NCBI RefSeq assembly: GCF_904066215.1
Contig: NZ_LR880474.1
Location: 310,001 to 374,000, forward strand
Direction of reading: 5' to 3'
Source of the DNA: Microbacterium sp. Nx66
GTDB taxonomy: Bacteria; Actinomycetota; Actinomycetes; Actinomycetales; Microbacteriaceae
DNA length: 64,000 bases
The notes under the pieces were generated by a model that was given only the letters and a program-made list of their open reading frames with translations, did not search any database and was not told the origin of the DNA. Position 1 is the stretch's first letter. Every line of letters starts with the position of its first letter. Positions 7,261-15,544 of this stretch are shown one piece after another. The position numbers and the translations under genes were made by a program.

Positions 7261-8378
7261 CCGCGGTGCTCCCGGAGGGGGCGACCCTGTCCCGCCTGCA
7301 CGCACCGACCCTGTCCACCCTTCCGGGTGCCGTCGCCGAGAACCTCCGCCGCGTGCGGGCCGCCGCTGCGGTTCCCGTCATGGCCGTGGTCAAGGCCGAC
7401 GCCTACGGTCACGGCATGGTGGCGGTGGCGACCGCCGCCGTGGCCGCGGGAGCCGAGTGGCTCGGGGTCACCGACGTCGCCGAGGGGGTCGCGCTGCGCG
7501 AGGCCGGCCTGCGCGTGCCGATCCTCGCCTGGCTGCATCCGGCGGGCATCGACGCGGCGCTCGCGGCCGCTGCGGGGGTCGACGTGGCCGTGGGTTCCGT
7601 CGAGGAGCTGCGCCAGCTCGCGGCCGATGCCACCGCTTCCGTGCGGGTGCACCTGCACCTCGACACCGGGATGGCGCGCGGAGGGTGTCCCGTGGAGGAC
7701 TGGGACACTCTGCTGCGCACGGCGAGGGCGGCCCGTGGACGGATCGACGTCGTCGGGGTGATGGGGCACCTCCCCTGCGCGGACGCCGCGGATCCGCGGG
7801 CGAACGCGGCCGCGATGCTGCGGATGCGCCAGGGGAGGGACGCGGTCCTGCGCGCCGGGTTCGGACCGCTGCTCGTGCACCTCGCGGCGACGTCGGGGGC
7901 TCTCACGGACCCCGCCACGCACTTCGACATGGTGCGGGTGGGGGCCGCCCTCGTGGGGATCGACCCGTCCGAGACGGTGTCGTTGGTCGGGGCCTCCCGG
8001 TTCACCGCGCCCGTGGTGCACAGCGCCGCCGTGCCGGCCGGAACCGTCGTGGGCTACGGGGGCACGCACACGACGGCGACGGCCACGCACCTGAGCGTCG
8101 TGGGCGTCGGGTACGCGGACGGCATCCCGCGGGAGGTCGGGCCGGGTGCGGGGGTGGAGATCGGAGGGGAACGGCACCTGATCGTCGGGAGGGTGTCGAT
8201 GGATCAGATCGTCGTCGACACCGGGGGGAGGGCGTTCCCGCGGGGAGCGGTCGCGACGGTGTTCGGGCCGGACGGCGGCGCAGTGCCGTCGGTGCAGGAG
8301 TGGGCGCGGTGGGCGGGCACGATCCCGCACACCATCGTCACGGGCATCGGCCCGCGAGTGAGAAGGAGCGTGGCATGA
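7257..8378 (+). CDS. alr: Alanine racemase
   Basis: A 373-residue PLP enzyme interconverting L- and D-alanine for wall synthesis. PLP-binding lysine K46 sits in AVVKADAYGHG, the hallmark of the family, and the second catalytic tyrosine Y286 is in GVGYADG. Length matches soluble Alr (about 360-380). It lacks the N-terminal membrane domain of VanT serine racemases. Its ATG overlaps the vanY stop and its own stop overlaps the ligase start, so the three genes are translationally coupled. Serine racemase activity cannot be excluded. It may be a second, inducible copy beside a housekeeping alr elsewhere. Confidence 0.88.
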   Translation: MTAVLPEGATLSRLHAPTLSTLPGAVAENLRRVRAAAAVPVMAVVKADAYGHGMVAVATAAVAAGAEWLGVTDVAEGVALREAGLRVPILAWLHPAGIDAALAAAAGVDVAVGSVEELRQLAADATASVRVHLHLDTGMARGGCPVEDWDTLLRTARAARGRIDVVGVMGHLPCADAADPRANAAAMLRMRQGRDAVLRAGFGPLLVHLAATSGALTDPATHFDMVRVGAALVGIDPSETVSLVGASRFTAPVVHSAAVPAGTVVGYGGTHTTATATHLSVVGVGYADGIPREVGPGAGVEIGGERHLIVGRVSMDQIVVDTGGRAFPRGAVATVFGPDGGAVPSVQEWARWAGTIPHTIVTGIGPRVRRSVA

Positions 8379-9325
8379 CGATGAAGGTCCTGGTCATCGG
8401 AGGGGGACAGAACCCGGAGCACGAGGTGTCGCTCGCGTCGGCCGCGGCGGTCGCTGCGGCGCTGCGGCTGGGCGGACACAGCGTCACGGCCGTGACGATC
8501 GACCGCGACGGCGTGTGGCGCGCGGACGGCATCCCGCCCGGCGTGAGTCCGGCGGCATCGTTGCAGCAGGCCCTGCCGCTGCTCGCGGCGAGCGACGTCG
8601 TGTTCCCGGCCGTGCACGGGGCGCTCGGGGAGGACGGCGCCCTCGCGGCGCTGTGCGCGCTCGCCGGGGTCCCCGTGGTCGGATCCGCGCTGGGGGCGGG
8701 GGCGATCGGCATGGACAAATGGGCCACGAAGCTGGTGGCCCAGGCCGTGGGGCTGCGGACCGCCAGGGGGCGACTGGTCGCCGCGGAGGACATCGGCGAT
8801 GTGGAGTTCGACGGCGCGGTCGTGGTCAAGCCGGTCACGGCCGGCTCGAGCCACGGCGTGAGCCTGGTGACGGAGGAGGGCGACCTGCTCACGGCGCTGC
8901 GGGGAGCAGCGCGGTTCGACCGGCGGATCCTGGTCGAGGAGGTCGTGCACGCACGGGAGATCGACGTCGCCGTGCTGCGGGAGAAGGGCGGGGTGCGGTG
9001 GGCCGCCCCGCCCCTGGAGATCCACGCGCCCGGGCTCTTCGACACCGCGACGAAGTACGACGGCACGGCCCGCTTCACGGTTCCCGCGCAGCTCGATACA
9101 GCCGCCACGACGGCGCTCAAGCGCGCGGCGATCGCGATGTTCGATGCCCTGGGGTGCGACGGCGTCGCCCGGATGGACTTCTTCCTCACGGACGAGGGCC
9201 CTGTGCTCAACGAGGTGAACACGATGCCGGGGCTGACCGCCGCCTCCCAGGTGCCGCGGATGTTCGCGGCGGCCGGGGTGGACTACGTCGACCTCGTGGG
9301 CAGGCTCGTCCGAGCGGCCGTGTGA
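8375..9325 (+). CDS. D-alanine-D-alanine ligase family protein
   Basis: A 316-residue ATP-grasp ligase that should join D-alanine to D-alanine or a related D-residue. The N-terminal motif NPEHEVSLASA contains the Ddl glutamate (E17), ATP-grasp signature VVKPVTAGSSHGV is present, and the C-terminal metal site NEVNTMPG is intact. The omega-loop reads FDTATKYDGTARF with a tyrosine, as in D-Ala-D-Ala or D-Ala-D-Ser ligases rather than the His of VanA-type lactate ligases. It is somewhat short (usual 300-350). Final specificity is not readable from sequence. A second in-frame ATG two codons in is an alternative start. Confidence 0.83.
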   Translation: MTMKVLVIGGGQNPEHEVSLASAAAVAAALRLGGHSVTAVTIDRDGVWRADGIPPGVSPAASLQQALPLLAASDVVFPAVHGALGEDGALAALCALAGVPVVGSALGAGAIGMDKWATKLVAQAVGLRTARGRLVAAEDIGDVEFDGAVVVKPVTAGSSHGVSLVTEEGDLLTALRGAARFDRRILVEEVVHAREIDVAVLREKGGVRWAAPPLEIHAPGLFDTATKYDGTARFTVPAQLDTAATTALKRAAIAMFDALGCDGVARMDFFLTDEGPVLNEVNTMPGLTAASQVPRMFAAAGVDYVDLVGRLVRAAV

Positions 9326-9367
9326 GAGGGGCTCGACACGGCGCGTGCGGAGGCGGATGCTGGGGGC

Positions 9368-9757
9368 ATGGCAGCCTTCACAGCGGAGAACGCGTTCAGC
9401 GGTTTCAGCGTCGACGACATCGACGCGGCGAAAGAGTTCTACGGCACGACCCTCGGGCTCGACGTCGAGGTCAACGCGATGGGGTTCCTCGATCTGCGCC
9501 TGCCCCGCGGCGGGTCGATCCTCGTCTACGCGAAACCGAACCACACCCCGGCGAGCTTCACGATCCTGAACTTCCCGGTGGCGGACGTCGACGCCGCGGT
9601 CGAGGAGCTCAACGAGCGCGGCGTGCAGACGAAGATCTACGGCGACGACGAGTTCCCGTCGGACTCCCGCGGCATCGTCCGCGGGAACGGGCAGGGGCCG
9701 GACATCGCGTGGTTCCGCGACCCGGCGGGGAACGTGCTCGCTGTCATGCAGGCCTGA
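9368..9757 (+). CDS. VOC-fold (glyoxalase/bleomycin resistance-like) protein
   Basis: A 129-residue single-domain protein with two beta-alpha-beta-beta-beta repeats of the vicinal-oxygen-chelate fold. FSVDDIDAAKEFYGTTLGL opens the first, NFPVADVDAAVEEL the second, and IAWFRDPAGNVLAVMQA closes it. Acidic and histidine positions that could bind metal are present, but the substrate cannot be predicted. The gene stands alone between the ligase (42 bp gap) and the convergent helicase gene. Confidence 0.75.
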   Translation: MAAFTAENAFSGFSVDDIDAAKEFYGTTLGLDVEVNAMGFLDLRLPRGGSILVYAKPNHTPASFTILNFPVADVDAAVEELNERGVQTKIYGDDEFPSDSRGIVRGNGQGPDIAWFRDPAGNVLAVMQA

Positions 9758-9772
9758 CGGGGCCCGCCTCGC

Positions 9773-12421
9773 TCACAGCCGGTCGACCGCCGTCACCGTC
9801 ACGACCGCCTCGCCGGCCTCGTCCGACGCGGCGAGGTCGACGGTGGCGCTGATGCCCCAGTCGTGGTCGCCGACCGGGTCGTCGATGATCTGCCGCGCCG
9901 TCCAGGCGGTCGGACCCTCGGTGAGCAGCAGCATGCGGGAGCTGCGGGCGTCCGGTCCGGTGCCGATGTCGTCGTGCTCGGCGAAGTACGCATCCAGCGC
10001 GTCCGACCAGGCGGCGGCGCCGAACGACGGGTCGAGCTCGGCCAGCGCATCCACGTCCTCACGCGCGGCGAGCTGCACGCGCCGGAAGAGTTCGTTGCGG
10101 ACGAGCGTGCGGAAGGCGCGGGTGTTGCTCGTGAGGCGCTTCGGTGCGGGCGGGACGATCGGCTCGTCGGTCTCGCCGCGGGCGGCGGTCCCGGCGGTCA
10201 GCTCGCTCCACTCGTCGAGCAGGCTGGAGTCGATCTGGCGCACGAGTTCGCCGAGCCAGGCGATGAGGTCGTGGAGGTCCTCGTCCTTCCGCTCCTCGGG
10301 GATCGTCTGGGAGGCGGCGCGGTACGCGTCCGACAGGTACCGCAGGACGACGCCCTCGGAGCGGGCGATCTTGTAGAACGCGACGTACTCGCCGAACGAC
10401 ATGGCCCGCTCGTACATGTCACGGACGACGGACTTCGGGTGCAGGGCGAAGTCCCGGATCCACGGTTGCGCAGCGCTGAAGGTCTCGAAGGCGGCGTCGA
10501 GGAGCTCCTCCAGGGGCTTCGGGTACGTGATCCCTTCGAGGAGCTCCATGCGCTCGTCGTACTCGATGCCCTCGCGCTTCATCGCGGCGACCGCCTCGCC
10601 CCGCGCGAGGAACTCCTGCTGGCTGAGCACGGCGCGCGGATCGTCCAGCGTCGCCTCGACGATCGAGATCATGTCCAGCGCGTACGACCCCGTCCCCACC
10701 TGGGTCCCTGAGCCTTCCTGGGCCCCTGAGCCTGTCGAAGGGTGGGTCCCTGAGCCTTCCTGGGTCCCTGAGCCTGTCGAAGGGTGGGTCCCTGAGCCTT
10801 CCTGGGTCCCTGAGCCCGTCGAAGGGTCCAGCAGATCGAACGCCGCGAGGGCGAAGGGGGACAGCGGCTGGTTGAGCGCGAAGTTGGGCTGCAGGTCGAC
10901 CGTGAGCCTGACCCCCTTCGGTGCTCCGGGCACGCCCGTGTCGAACGTCTCCACGACGCCCGATTCCCGGAGCGTCCGGAAGATCGCGAGGGCGCGGAGG
11001 GCGAGCGCACGCTGCCGGGCGCGCGGCTCATGGTTGTCGAAGACGAGCCGGCGGACGTTCCCGAACACATCATCGCCCCGGGCGATGACGTTGAGCAGCA
11101 TCGCGCTGGTGATCTGCATGTGCGAGGTCAGGGTCTCCGGCGTCGCATCGATGAGCTTCCGGAACGACGGCTCTCCCCACGACACGAACCCGTCCGGGGC
11201 CTTCTTGCGGATGATCTTCCGCTTCTTCTTCGGGTCGTCGCCGGCCTTGCGGATCGCGGCGAGGTTCTCCGTCTCGTGCTCGGGCGCCTGGGCGACGACG
11301 GTACCAGCGGTGTCGTAGCCGGCGCGTCCGGCCCGCCCCGCGATCTGATGGAACTCCCGGGCGTTGAGCTGGCGCATCCGGGTGCCGTCGAACTTCGTCA
11401 GCGCGGTGAGCAGCACGGTCCGGATGGGGACGTTGATGCCCACGCCCAGGGTGTCGGTGCCGCAGATGACCCGGAGGAGACCGCGCTGGGCGAGCTGTTC
11501 CACGAGTCGGCGGTACTTGGGCAGCATGCCGGCGTGGTGCACGCCGATGCCGGCCCGGAGGAAGCGGGAGAGCGTCTTGCCGAACGCCGTCGTGAAGCGG
11601 AAGCCGCCGATGAGGGCGGCGATCTCGTCCCGCTGCTCACGCGTCGCGACCTTCGTGCTCGACAGGGCCTGGGCCCGCTCCATGGCGGCCGCCTGCGAGA
11701 AGTGCACGATGTAGACCGGGGCCTGTCCCGTGTTCAGCAGGTCGTCGATGGTCTCGTGGATGGGCGTCGTCTCGTAGAAGAAGTGCAGCGGGACCGGGCG
11801 CTCCACTCCGGTGACCGAGGCGGTCTCCCGTCCTGTGCGACGCGTCAGGTCGGCGGCGAGGGTGGTGACGTCGCCGAGGGTGGCGGACATCAGCACGAAC
11901 TGGGCCTGTGGGAGCTCGAGGAGCGGCACCTGCCAGGCCCACCCGCGGTCCGGGTCGCCGTAGAAGTGGAACTCGTCCATGACGACGAGGCCCACGTCGG
12001 CGGCATCACCCTGCCGCAGGGCCAGGTTCGCGAGGATCTCGGCGGTGCAGCAGATGATGGGGGCGTCCGCGTTCACGGCGGAGTCTCCCGTCACCATCCC
12101 CACGTTCTCGGCGCCGAACACCTCTGCCAGCGCGAAGAACTTCTCGCTGACGAGGGCCTTGATCGGCGCCGTGTAGTAGCTGCGGCGGCCGCCGACCATC
12201 GCCGCGAAGTGGGCTCCGACCGCGACGAGCGACTTTCCGGTGCCCGTCGGCGTGGACAGGACGACGTTCGCGCCGGAGACGATCTCGATGAGCGCCTCGT
12301 CCTGCGCGGGGTAGAGGCGGATGCCGGTCGACTCCGCCCATTCCACGAACGTCAGGTAGACCGCGTCGGGGTCCGCCGCGTCGGGAACGAGAGAGGGTTC
12401 GAGCCGCGGCGTGGGATTCAT
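9773..12421 (-). CDS. DEAD/DEAH-box helicase with DUF3516 C-terminus
   Basis: An 882-residue Ski2/Mtr4-like superfamily 2 helicase, the actinobacterial DUF3516 type, probably acting on RNA. Walker A STPTGTGKS lies at about 56-64, motif II is DEFH (149-152), SAT motif LMSATL follows, and motif VI is QIAGRAGRAG. The C-terminal half from about residue 590 is the DUF3516 region. Between them, at about 532-574, a Ser/Gly/Thr-rich tract is encoded by three tandem 42-bp units of the dispersed CTTCGACAGGCTCAG repeat; it is in frame and probably a flexible surface loop. Helicase identity is secure; the biological substrate is not known. Confidence 0.88.
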   Translation of the reverse strand: MNPTPRLEPSLVPDAADPDAVYLTFVEWAESTGIRLYPAQDEALIEIVSGANVVLSTPTGTGKSLVAVGAHFAAMVGGRRSYYTAPIKALVSEKFFALAEVFGAENVGMVTGDSAVNADAPIICCTAEILANLALRQGDAADVGLVVMDEFHFYGDPDRGWAWQVPLLELPQAQFVLMSATLGDVTTLAADLTRRTGRETASVTGVERPVPLHFFYETTPIHETIDDLLNTGQAPVYIVHFSQAAAMERAQALSSTKVATREQRDEIAALIGGFRFTTAFGKTLSRFLRAGIGVHHAGMLPKYRRLVEQLAQRGLLRVICGTDTLGVGINVPIRTVLLTALTKFDGTRMRQLNAREFHQIAGRAGRAGYDTAGTVVAQAPEHETENLAAIRKAGDDPKKKRKIIRKKAPDGFVSWGEPSFRKLIDATPETLTSHMQITSAMLLNVIARGDDVFGNVRRLVFDNHEPRARQRALALRALAIFRTLRESGVVETFDTGVPGAPKGVRLTVDLQPNFALNQPLSPFALAAFDLLDPSTGSGTQEGSGTHPSTGSGTQEGSGTHPSTGSGAQEGSGTQVGTGSYALDMISIVEATLDDPRAVLSQQEFLARGEAVAAMKREGIEYDERMELLEGITYPKPLEELLDAAFETFSAAQPWIRDFALHPKSVVRDMYERAMSFGEYVAFYKIARSEGVVLRYLSDAYRAASQTIPEERKDEDLHDLIAWLGELVRQIDSSLLDEWSELTAGTAARGETDEPIVPPAPKRLTSNTRAFRTLVRNELFRRVQLAAREDVDALAELDPSFGAAAWSDALDAYFAEHDDIGTGPDARSSRMLLLTEGPTAWTARQIIDDPVGDHDWGISATVDLAASDEAGEAVVTVTAVDRL
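10701..10826. repeat. Three 42-bp tandem repeats inside helicase gene
   Basis: The units start at 10701, 10743 and 10785. Each holds a half copy (TGGGTCCCTGAGCCTTCC) followed by a full copy (...CCTGAGCCTGTCGAAGGG) of the dispersed repeat. The period is 42 bp, or 14 codons, so copy number can change without a frameshift. On the coding strand the frame reads [12 protein letters not shown] sequence. Confidence 0.9.
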
Positions 12422-12445
12422 GGTGCTTCGATCATCCCATCTGCG

Positions 12446-12946
12446 TCATGTCGCCGATCCCGTGACCCCGAGCGCGGTGAGCAGCTCGTACGCCGTGGAG
12501 CGCGCGTGCACGATCACGGTCCCGAGCTGCGACGACGAGGCCGACACCGAGAGCAGGAGCTGGCCATACGGCGCGAGGATGAAGCTCAGCAGGGCCATCT
12601 GGTTCTCTCCGATGGACAGCGACACGATGGCCGACAGGGTCGGCTCCGTCCCGCCGGCGATGATCTCGGCTTCGGCTCGCGCGACCCCGAACAGGGAGCC
12701 GTTCATCGCCGCGAGCTGCTCGCCGCCGTCCTGGTCGACGCCGAGCGAGGCGATGTGGAGGCCGTCGGCCGTGCCGAGGACCGCGGTCGTCAGCTCCGGG
12801 AAGCGCTCCTCCAACTGCTGCAGACGGGTCTGCGCCGACGGGCCGACGATGCGCGACCACAGGGCCCAGTTGCCGGCGACGTCGGGGTGCATGCGGGACG
12901 GATCGGGCGTCGCGGCGGCGTCGTGCCGCCGGGCGGGTCCGGTCAT
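12446..12946 (-). CDS. Roadblock-like partner of a small GTPase operon
   Basis: A 166-residue soluble protein, third gene of a three-gene operon with a small GTPase and a classical roadblock protein. After a ~30-residue Pro/Ala-rich start, residues 40-160 alternate strands and helices (TTAVLGTADGLHIASLGVD, then QMALLSFILAPYGQLLLSVS), compatible with a divergent roadblock/LC7 fold. I do not recognise a named family with certainty. The ATG at 12946 overlaps the GTPase stop by 4 bp, indicating coupled translation. It probably binds or regulates the GTPase; this is inferred from operon structure. Confidence 0.55.
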   Translation of the reverse strand: MTGPARRHDAAATPDPSRMHPDVAGNWALWSRIVGPSAQTRLQQLEERFPELTTAVLGTADGLHIASLGVDQDGGEQLAAMNGSLFGVARAEAEIIAGGTEPTLSAIVSLSIGENQMALLSFILAPYGQLLLSVSASSSQLGTVIVHARSTAYELLTALGVTGSAT

Positions 12947-13506
12947 GGCTTCTCCTCCGGAAGATCGAGAGCGGCGCCGGCGACACGCATCACGCTGTCG
13001 CGGTCGCGCGCGTCGGCCGCGAGGACGCGCGAGGCGGGGATGCCGTGTCGCGCGAGGGGGGCGGCGAGCGCGCGCCGGATATCGCCGATCGCTCGTCCGG
13101 CGGTGTGGCTGACGGCGATCACGACGCGATGCTCCTCGCCCGCGAGAACGTCCAGCCACTCGTCGGCGTCGGCGACGAGGGTGTCGCGGTCGCCGCGCAG
13201 CCAGAGCAGCACCCGGGTGCCCGGGATCGAGACGCGCTGCCGTGCCGACGCGAAGCGCTGCTGCCCCGGGATGCCGATGAGCGCGATGGAGACCTCGGGC
13301 GTCGGCCGCCAGGTCCCGTAGTCGAGCCCGACCGTCGTGGTGGTCTTGCCGTCACCGCTCGCGAACGACATCGGCACGTCGGTGTCCACCGGCGCGACGT
13401 CGCTCAGAGCGCGGACCGCAGTCGTCTTGCCCGCGCCCACCGGACCGGCGAAGATCACCCGGTACCGCTGAGGCAGGTCGGTCCGTCGGCGCCGGGGGCG
13501 CCTCAT
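12943..13506 (-). CDS. Small Ras-like GTPase (CvnD/MglA-like)
   Basis: A 187-residue protein with P-loop GPVGAGKTT at 21-29, a switch-like TTTVGLDYGTW segment and an IPGQQRF motif in place of DxxGQ. It matches the GTPase of actinobacterial conservons (CvnD) and is related to MglA. The order roadblock protein, GTPase, second accessory protein recalls a conservon without its histidine kinase and DUF742 gene. Such modules act at the membrane as signalling switches in Streptomyces; the role here is unknown. The ATG at 13506 is taken as start. Confidence 0.72.
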   Translation of the reverse strand: MRRPRRRRTDLPQRYRVIFAGPVGAGKTTAVRALSDVAPVDTDVPMSFASGDGKTTTTVGLDYGTWRPTPEVSIALIGIPGQQRFASARQRVSIPGTRVLLWLRGDRDTLVADADEWLDVLAGEEHRVVIAVSHTAGRAIGDIRRALAAPLARHGIPASRVLAADARDRDSVMRVAGAALDLPEEKP

Positions 13507-13574
13507 CGTCCGCTCCCCGGGACCGGTCTTTCGCTGTCGCCCTCTCCCGAGGCCGCTCCCCACGGCCTCATGGA

Positions 13575-13946
13575 TCACGCGCCGAGGGCGGCGACCCGGC
13601 GGTTCACCGAGGAGCGCAGCAGGGCGAGGTTCGTGGCCTGCCGATCGGCGGCCAGGTAGATGAACAGATCGTCGTCGAGCATCTTGAGCAGGTGCAGCTG
13701 CGTGTTCAGCGTCAGCAGCATGTCCTCGAGCTCGCCATCGATGCCGAGGGCATCGATCGTGCGCTTCTTGTTCTTCACGATCTCGCTGTTGAACGCGCTC
13801 GCGACCTCGAGGTCGAAGTCCGGACGGACGGAGCTCGAGGCGAGCGGCAGCCCTGATTCGAGGTCGACGATCGACGCCCCGATGAATCCGTTGATGTCGC
13901 GCTCGATGTCCGCCAGAAGCGTGTTGAGCTGATCTTGCGTGGCCAT
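13575..13946 (-). CDS. Roadblock/LC7 domain protein (CvnB/MglB-like)
   Basis: A 123-residue protein consisting of one roadblock domain: helix LNTLLADIERDINGFIGA, strand ASIVDLESGLPLAS, and a later helix TQLHLLKMLDD followed by DLFIYLAADR. Roadblock proteins form dimers and often act as GTPase-activating or scaffold partners of MglA-type GTPases, and the GTPase gene follows after 68 bp. It is first in the operon. The upstream gap to deoD is 110 bp and holds a hairpin (CGACCGC at 13981, GCGGTCG at 13993) and a possible -10 (TATACA, complement of 14026-14031). Confidence 0.75.
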   Translation of the reverse strand: MATQDQLNTLLADIERDINGFIGASIVDLESGLPLASSSVRPDFDLEVASAFNSEIVKNKKRTIDALGIDGELEDMLLTLNTQLHLLKMLDDDLFIYLAADRQATNLALLRSSVNRRVAALGA

Positions 13947-14056
13947 GGTTCTCCCCAGTCGTCTTCATCGCGCGCAGCAGCGACCGCCCTGTGCGGTCGT
14001 CCCCGGCGCCGCGCGACCTGTGAAGTGTATAACGTTACTCGACGAGGGGGCCAGTC

Positions 14057-14770
14057 TCAGACCGAGGTCGCTGCGCGGAGGGCGATGCGGACCATGTCGC
14101 CGAACGTCTGCTCGCGCTCCTGGGCCGTGGTCTCCTCGCCGGTGACGATGTGGTCGCTGACCGTGCAGATCGCGAGGGCGCGGCGCCCGTGGAACGCGGC
14201 GAGCGTGTAGAGCCCTGCCGCCTCCATCTCGACGCCGAGGATGCCGTGCCGCACGAAGGGCTCCGTGAGCTCCGGCCGGGTGCTGTAGAACTGGTCGCTC
14301 GAGAACAGCGGCCCCACGTGCACCGTGGACGACACCGGCTCCGACTCGCTCGCCTCCACCGCCGCGCGCAGCAGGGCGAAGTCGGCGAGCGGGGCGTAGT
14401 CGAGGCCGTGGAAGCGCACGCGGTTGATCCCGGAGTCGGTGCTCGCGCCGTTGGCGATGATGATGTCGCGGACCGCGAGCTTCTCGGTCAGCGCGCCGCA
14501 GGATCCGACCCGGACGATCGTCTGCACGTCGTACTCCGTGAACAGTTCCGTCGCGTAGATCGCCATCGACGGCTGCCCCATCCCCGAGCCCTGGACGGAG
14601 ACCCGATGCCCCTCCCAGGTGCCGGTGAAGCCCAGCATGCCGCGCGTCTCCGAGTACAGCTCGGCGTCGTCGAGGAAGGTCTCGGCGATCCACTTCGCCC
14701 GCAGCGGATCGCCGGGGAACAGGACGACGGGGGCGATCTGACCGGGTTCCGCGGCGATGTGGGTGCTCAT
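14057..14770 (-). CDS. deoD: Purine-nucleoside phosphorylase DeoD
   Basis: A 237-residue hexameric-type purine nucleoside phosphorylase that splits purine (deoxy)nucleosides with phosphate to base and ribose-1-phosphate for salvage. Visible are His4 (MSTHIAA), the phosphate loop FPGDPLRAKWIAE, VGSCGAL, the ribose/base site GVEMEAAGLYTLA and the catalytic Asp in TVSDHIVTGEETTAQER. Length fits E. coli DeoD (239). It follows the AlkD-like gene's opposite end by 13 bp in the same orientation but has no functional neighbour here. Confidence 0.93.
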   Translation of the reverse strand: MSTHIAAEPGQIAPVVLFPGDPLRAKWIAETFLDDAELYSETRGMLGFTGTWEGHRVSVQGSGMGQPSMAIYATELFTEYDVQTIVRVGSCGALTEKLAVRDIIIANGASTDSGINRVRFHGLDYAPLADFALLRAAVEASESEPVSSTVHVGPLFSSDQFYSTRPELTEPFVRHGILGVEMEAAGLYTLAAFHGRRALAICTVSDHIVTGEETTAQEREQTFGDMVRIALRAATSV

Positions 14771-14783
14771 CCGCTCAGCGTAC

Positions 14784-15443
14784 TCAGCCCTCGCGACGCC
14801 GGACGATCTCCCCGATCCAGAGGGGCGCGAAGGGCGAGGTGCAGCCGGGGGCGGTGGGGTAGTCGGCCAACACCTGGAGCCGTTCTCCGATCTCCACCGC
14901 CCGTCCCCGCAGGTCCGGATGGAAGATGCCGATGTTCGCGAGGGTCTCGTTCATGGCCCACTGCAGGCGCGGCGGGGCCTGCTGCAGGTCGCGGTCGATC
15001 AGGTCGAGCAGGTGCGGCAGGTCGAGGCCGTCGGCGTCCTTCGTCACGCGGACCGTCGTGAGCGACCACGCGGCGGCGGCGACGGTGGGATCGGCGTCGT
15101 CGAACCAGCGCCGGCGCAGCTCCTCGGCGAGGGGCGACTTCTTGAGGACGTAGTTCACGAACCAGTCGTTCACCTTGGGCGGCCGCGTCTCGCGCAGCAT
15201 CGTGTCGAGCTCGTCGGCGGTGAAGTCGGCCGGACGGCACACGAGCAGGGCCAGGAGCCGGGCGGACGTCTCGCCGGTCGCCCACAGCTCCCGCGCCAGG
15301 GCCTGGTCCGTCTTGATGCGCTTCGCGAGGGCGCGCATGCGGCTCAGGTTGATGCCGTGGTCGTCGCCGCGCTTCTCGTTCGCCGCGCGCTGCTTCGGGT
15401 CCTCCAGTGCCGCGAGCTCCGCCAGCGCCTCCTCGACTGTCAT
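14784..15443 (-). CDS. AlkD-like DNA alkylation repair family protein
   Basis: A 219-residue all-helical protein. The repeated helical hairpins (ALAKRIKTDQALARELWATG, ARLLALLVCRP, FTADELDTMLRETR...) match the HEAT-like repeats of the AlkD/DNA alkylation repair superfamily. AlkD-type glycosylases excise alkylated bases, but the key catalytic residues cannot be confirmed by eye, so it may be a non-enzymatic relative. The ATG at 15443 is used; upstream sequence in the same frame crosses an 80-bp palindromic repeat and another gene. It ends 13 bp before deoD and may be cotranscribed with it. Confidence 0.6.
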   Translation of the reverse strand: MTVEEALAELAALEDPKQRAANEKRGDDHGINLSRMRALAKRIKTDQALARELWATGETSARLLALLVCRPADFTADELDTMLRETRPPKVNDWFVNYVLKKSPLAEELRRRWFDDADPTVAAAAWSLTTVRVTKDADGLDLPHLLDLIDRDLQQAPPRLQWAMNETLANIGIFHPDLRGRAVEIGERLQVLADYPTAPGCTSPFAPLWIGEIVRRREG

Positions 15444-15461
15444 CCCGCCAGGGTAACCCCG

Positions 15462-15541
15462 CCGACCCACCCCTTTCGGTGCGTCCCGGCCCGTTGCGAA
15501 CGCACAGAGGGGGCCGGGAGGTGCGAAAGGGGGCGGGTCGG
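15462..15541. repeat. 80-bp palindromic intergenic repeat, copy 1
   Basis: It begins CCGACCC and ends GGGTCGG, with inner blocks CCCGGCCCGTTGCGA and GGGCCGGG. A second copy at 63482-63561 is also 80 bp and shares these blocks at the same offsets. It lies between a FUSC gene and the AlkD-like gene, both on the minus strand, and can form a long hairpin. Confidence 0.75.
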
Positions 15542-15544
15542 TAC

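Noticed and set aside
5807..9325. Classical transferable vancomycin-resistance operon
   Set aside because: vanH and vanX are missing, the racemase has no VanT membrane domain, the ligase omega-loop is not VanA-like, and base composition matches the neighbours with no mobile-element genes.
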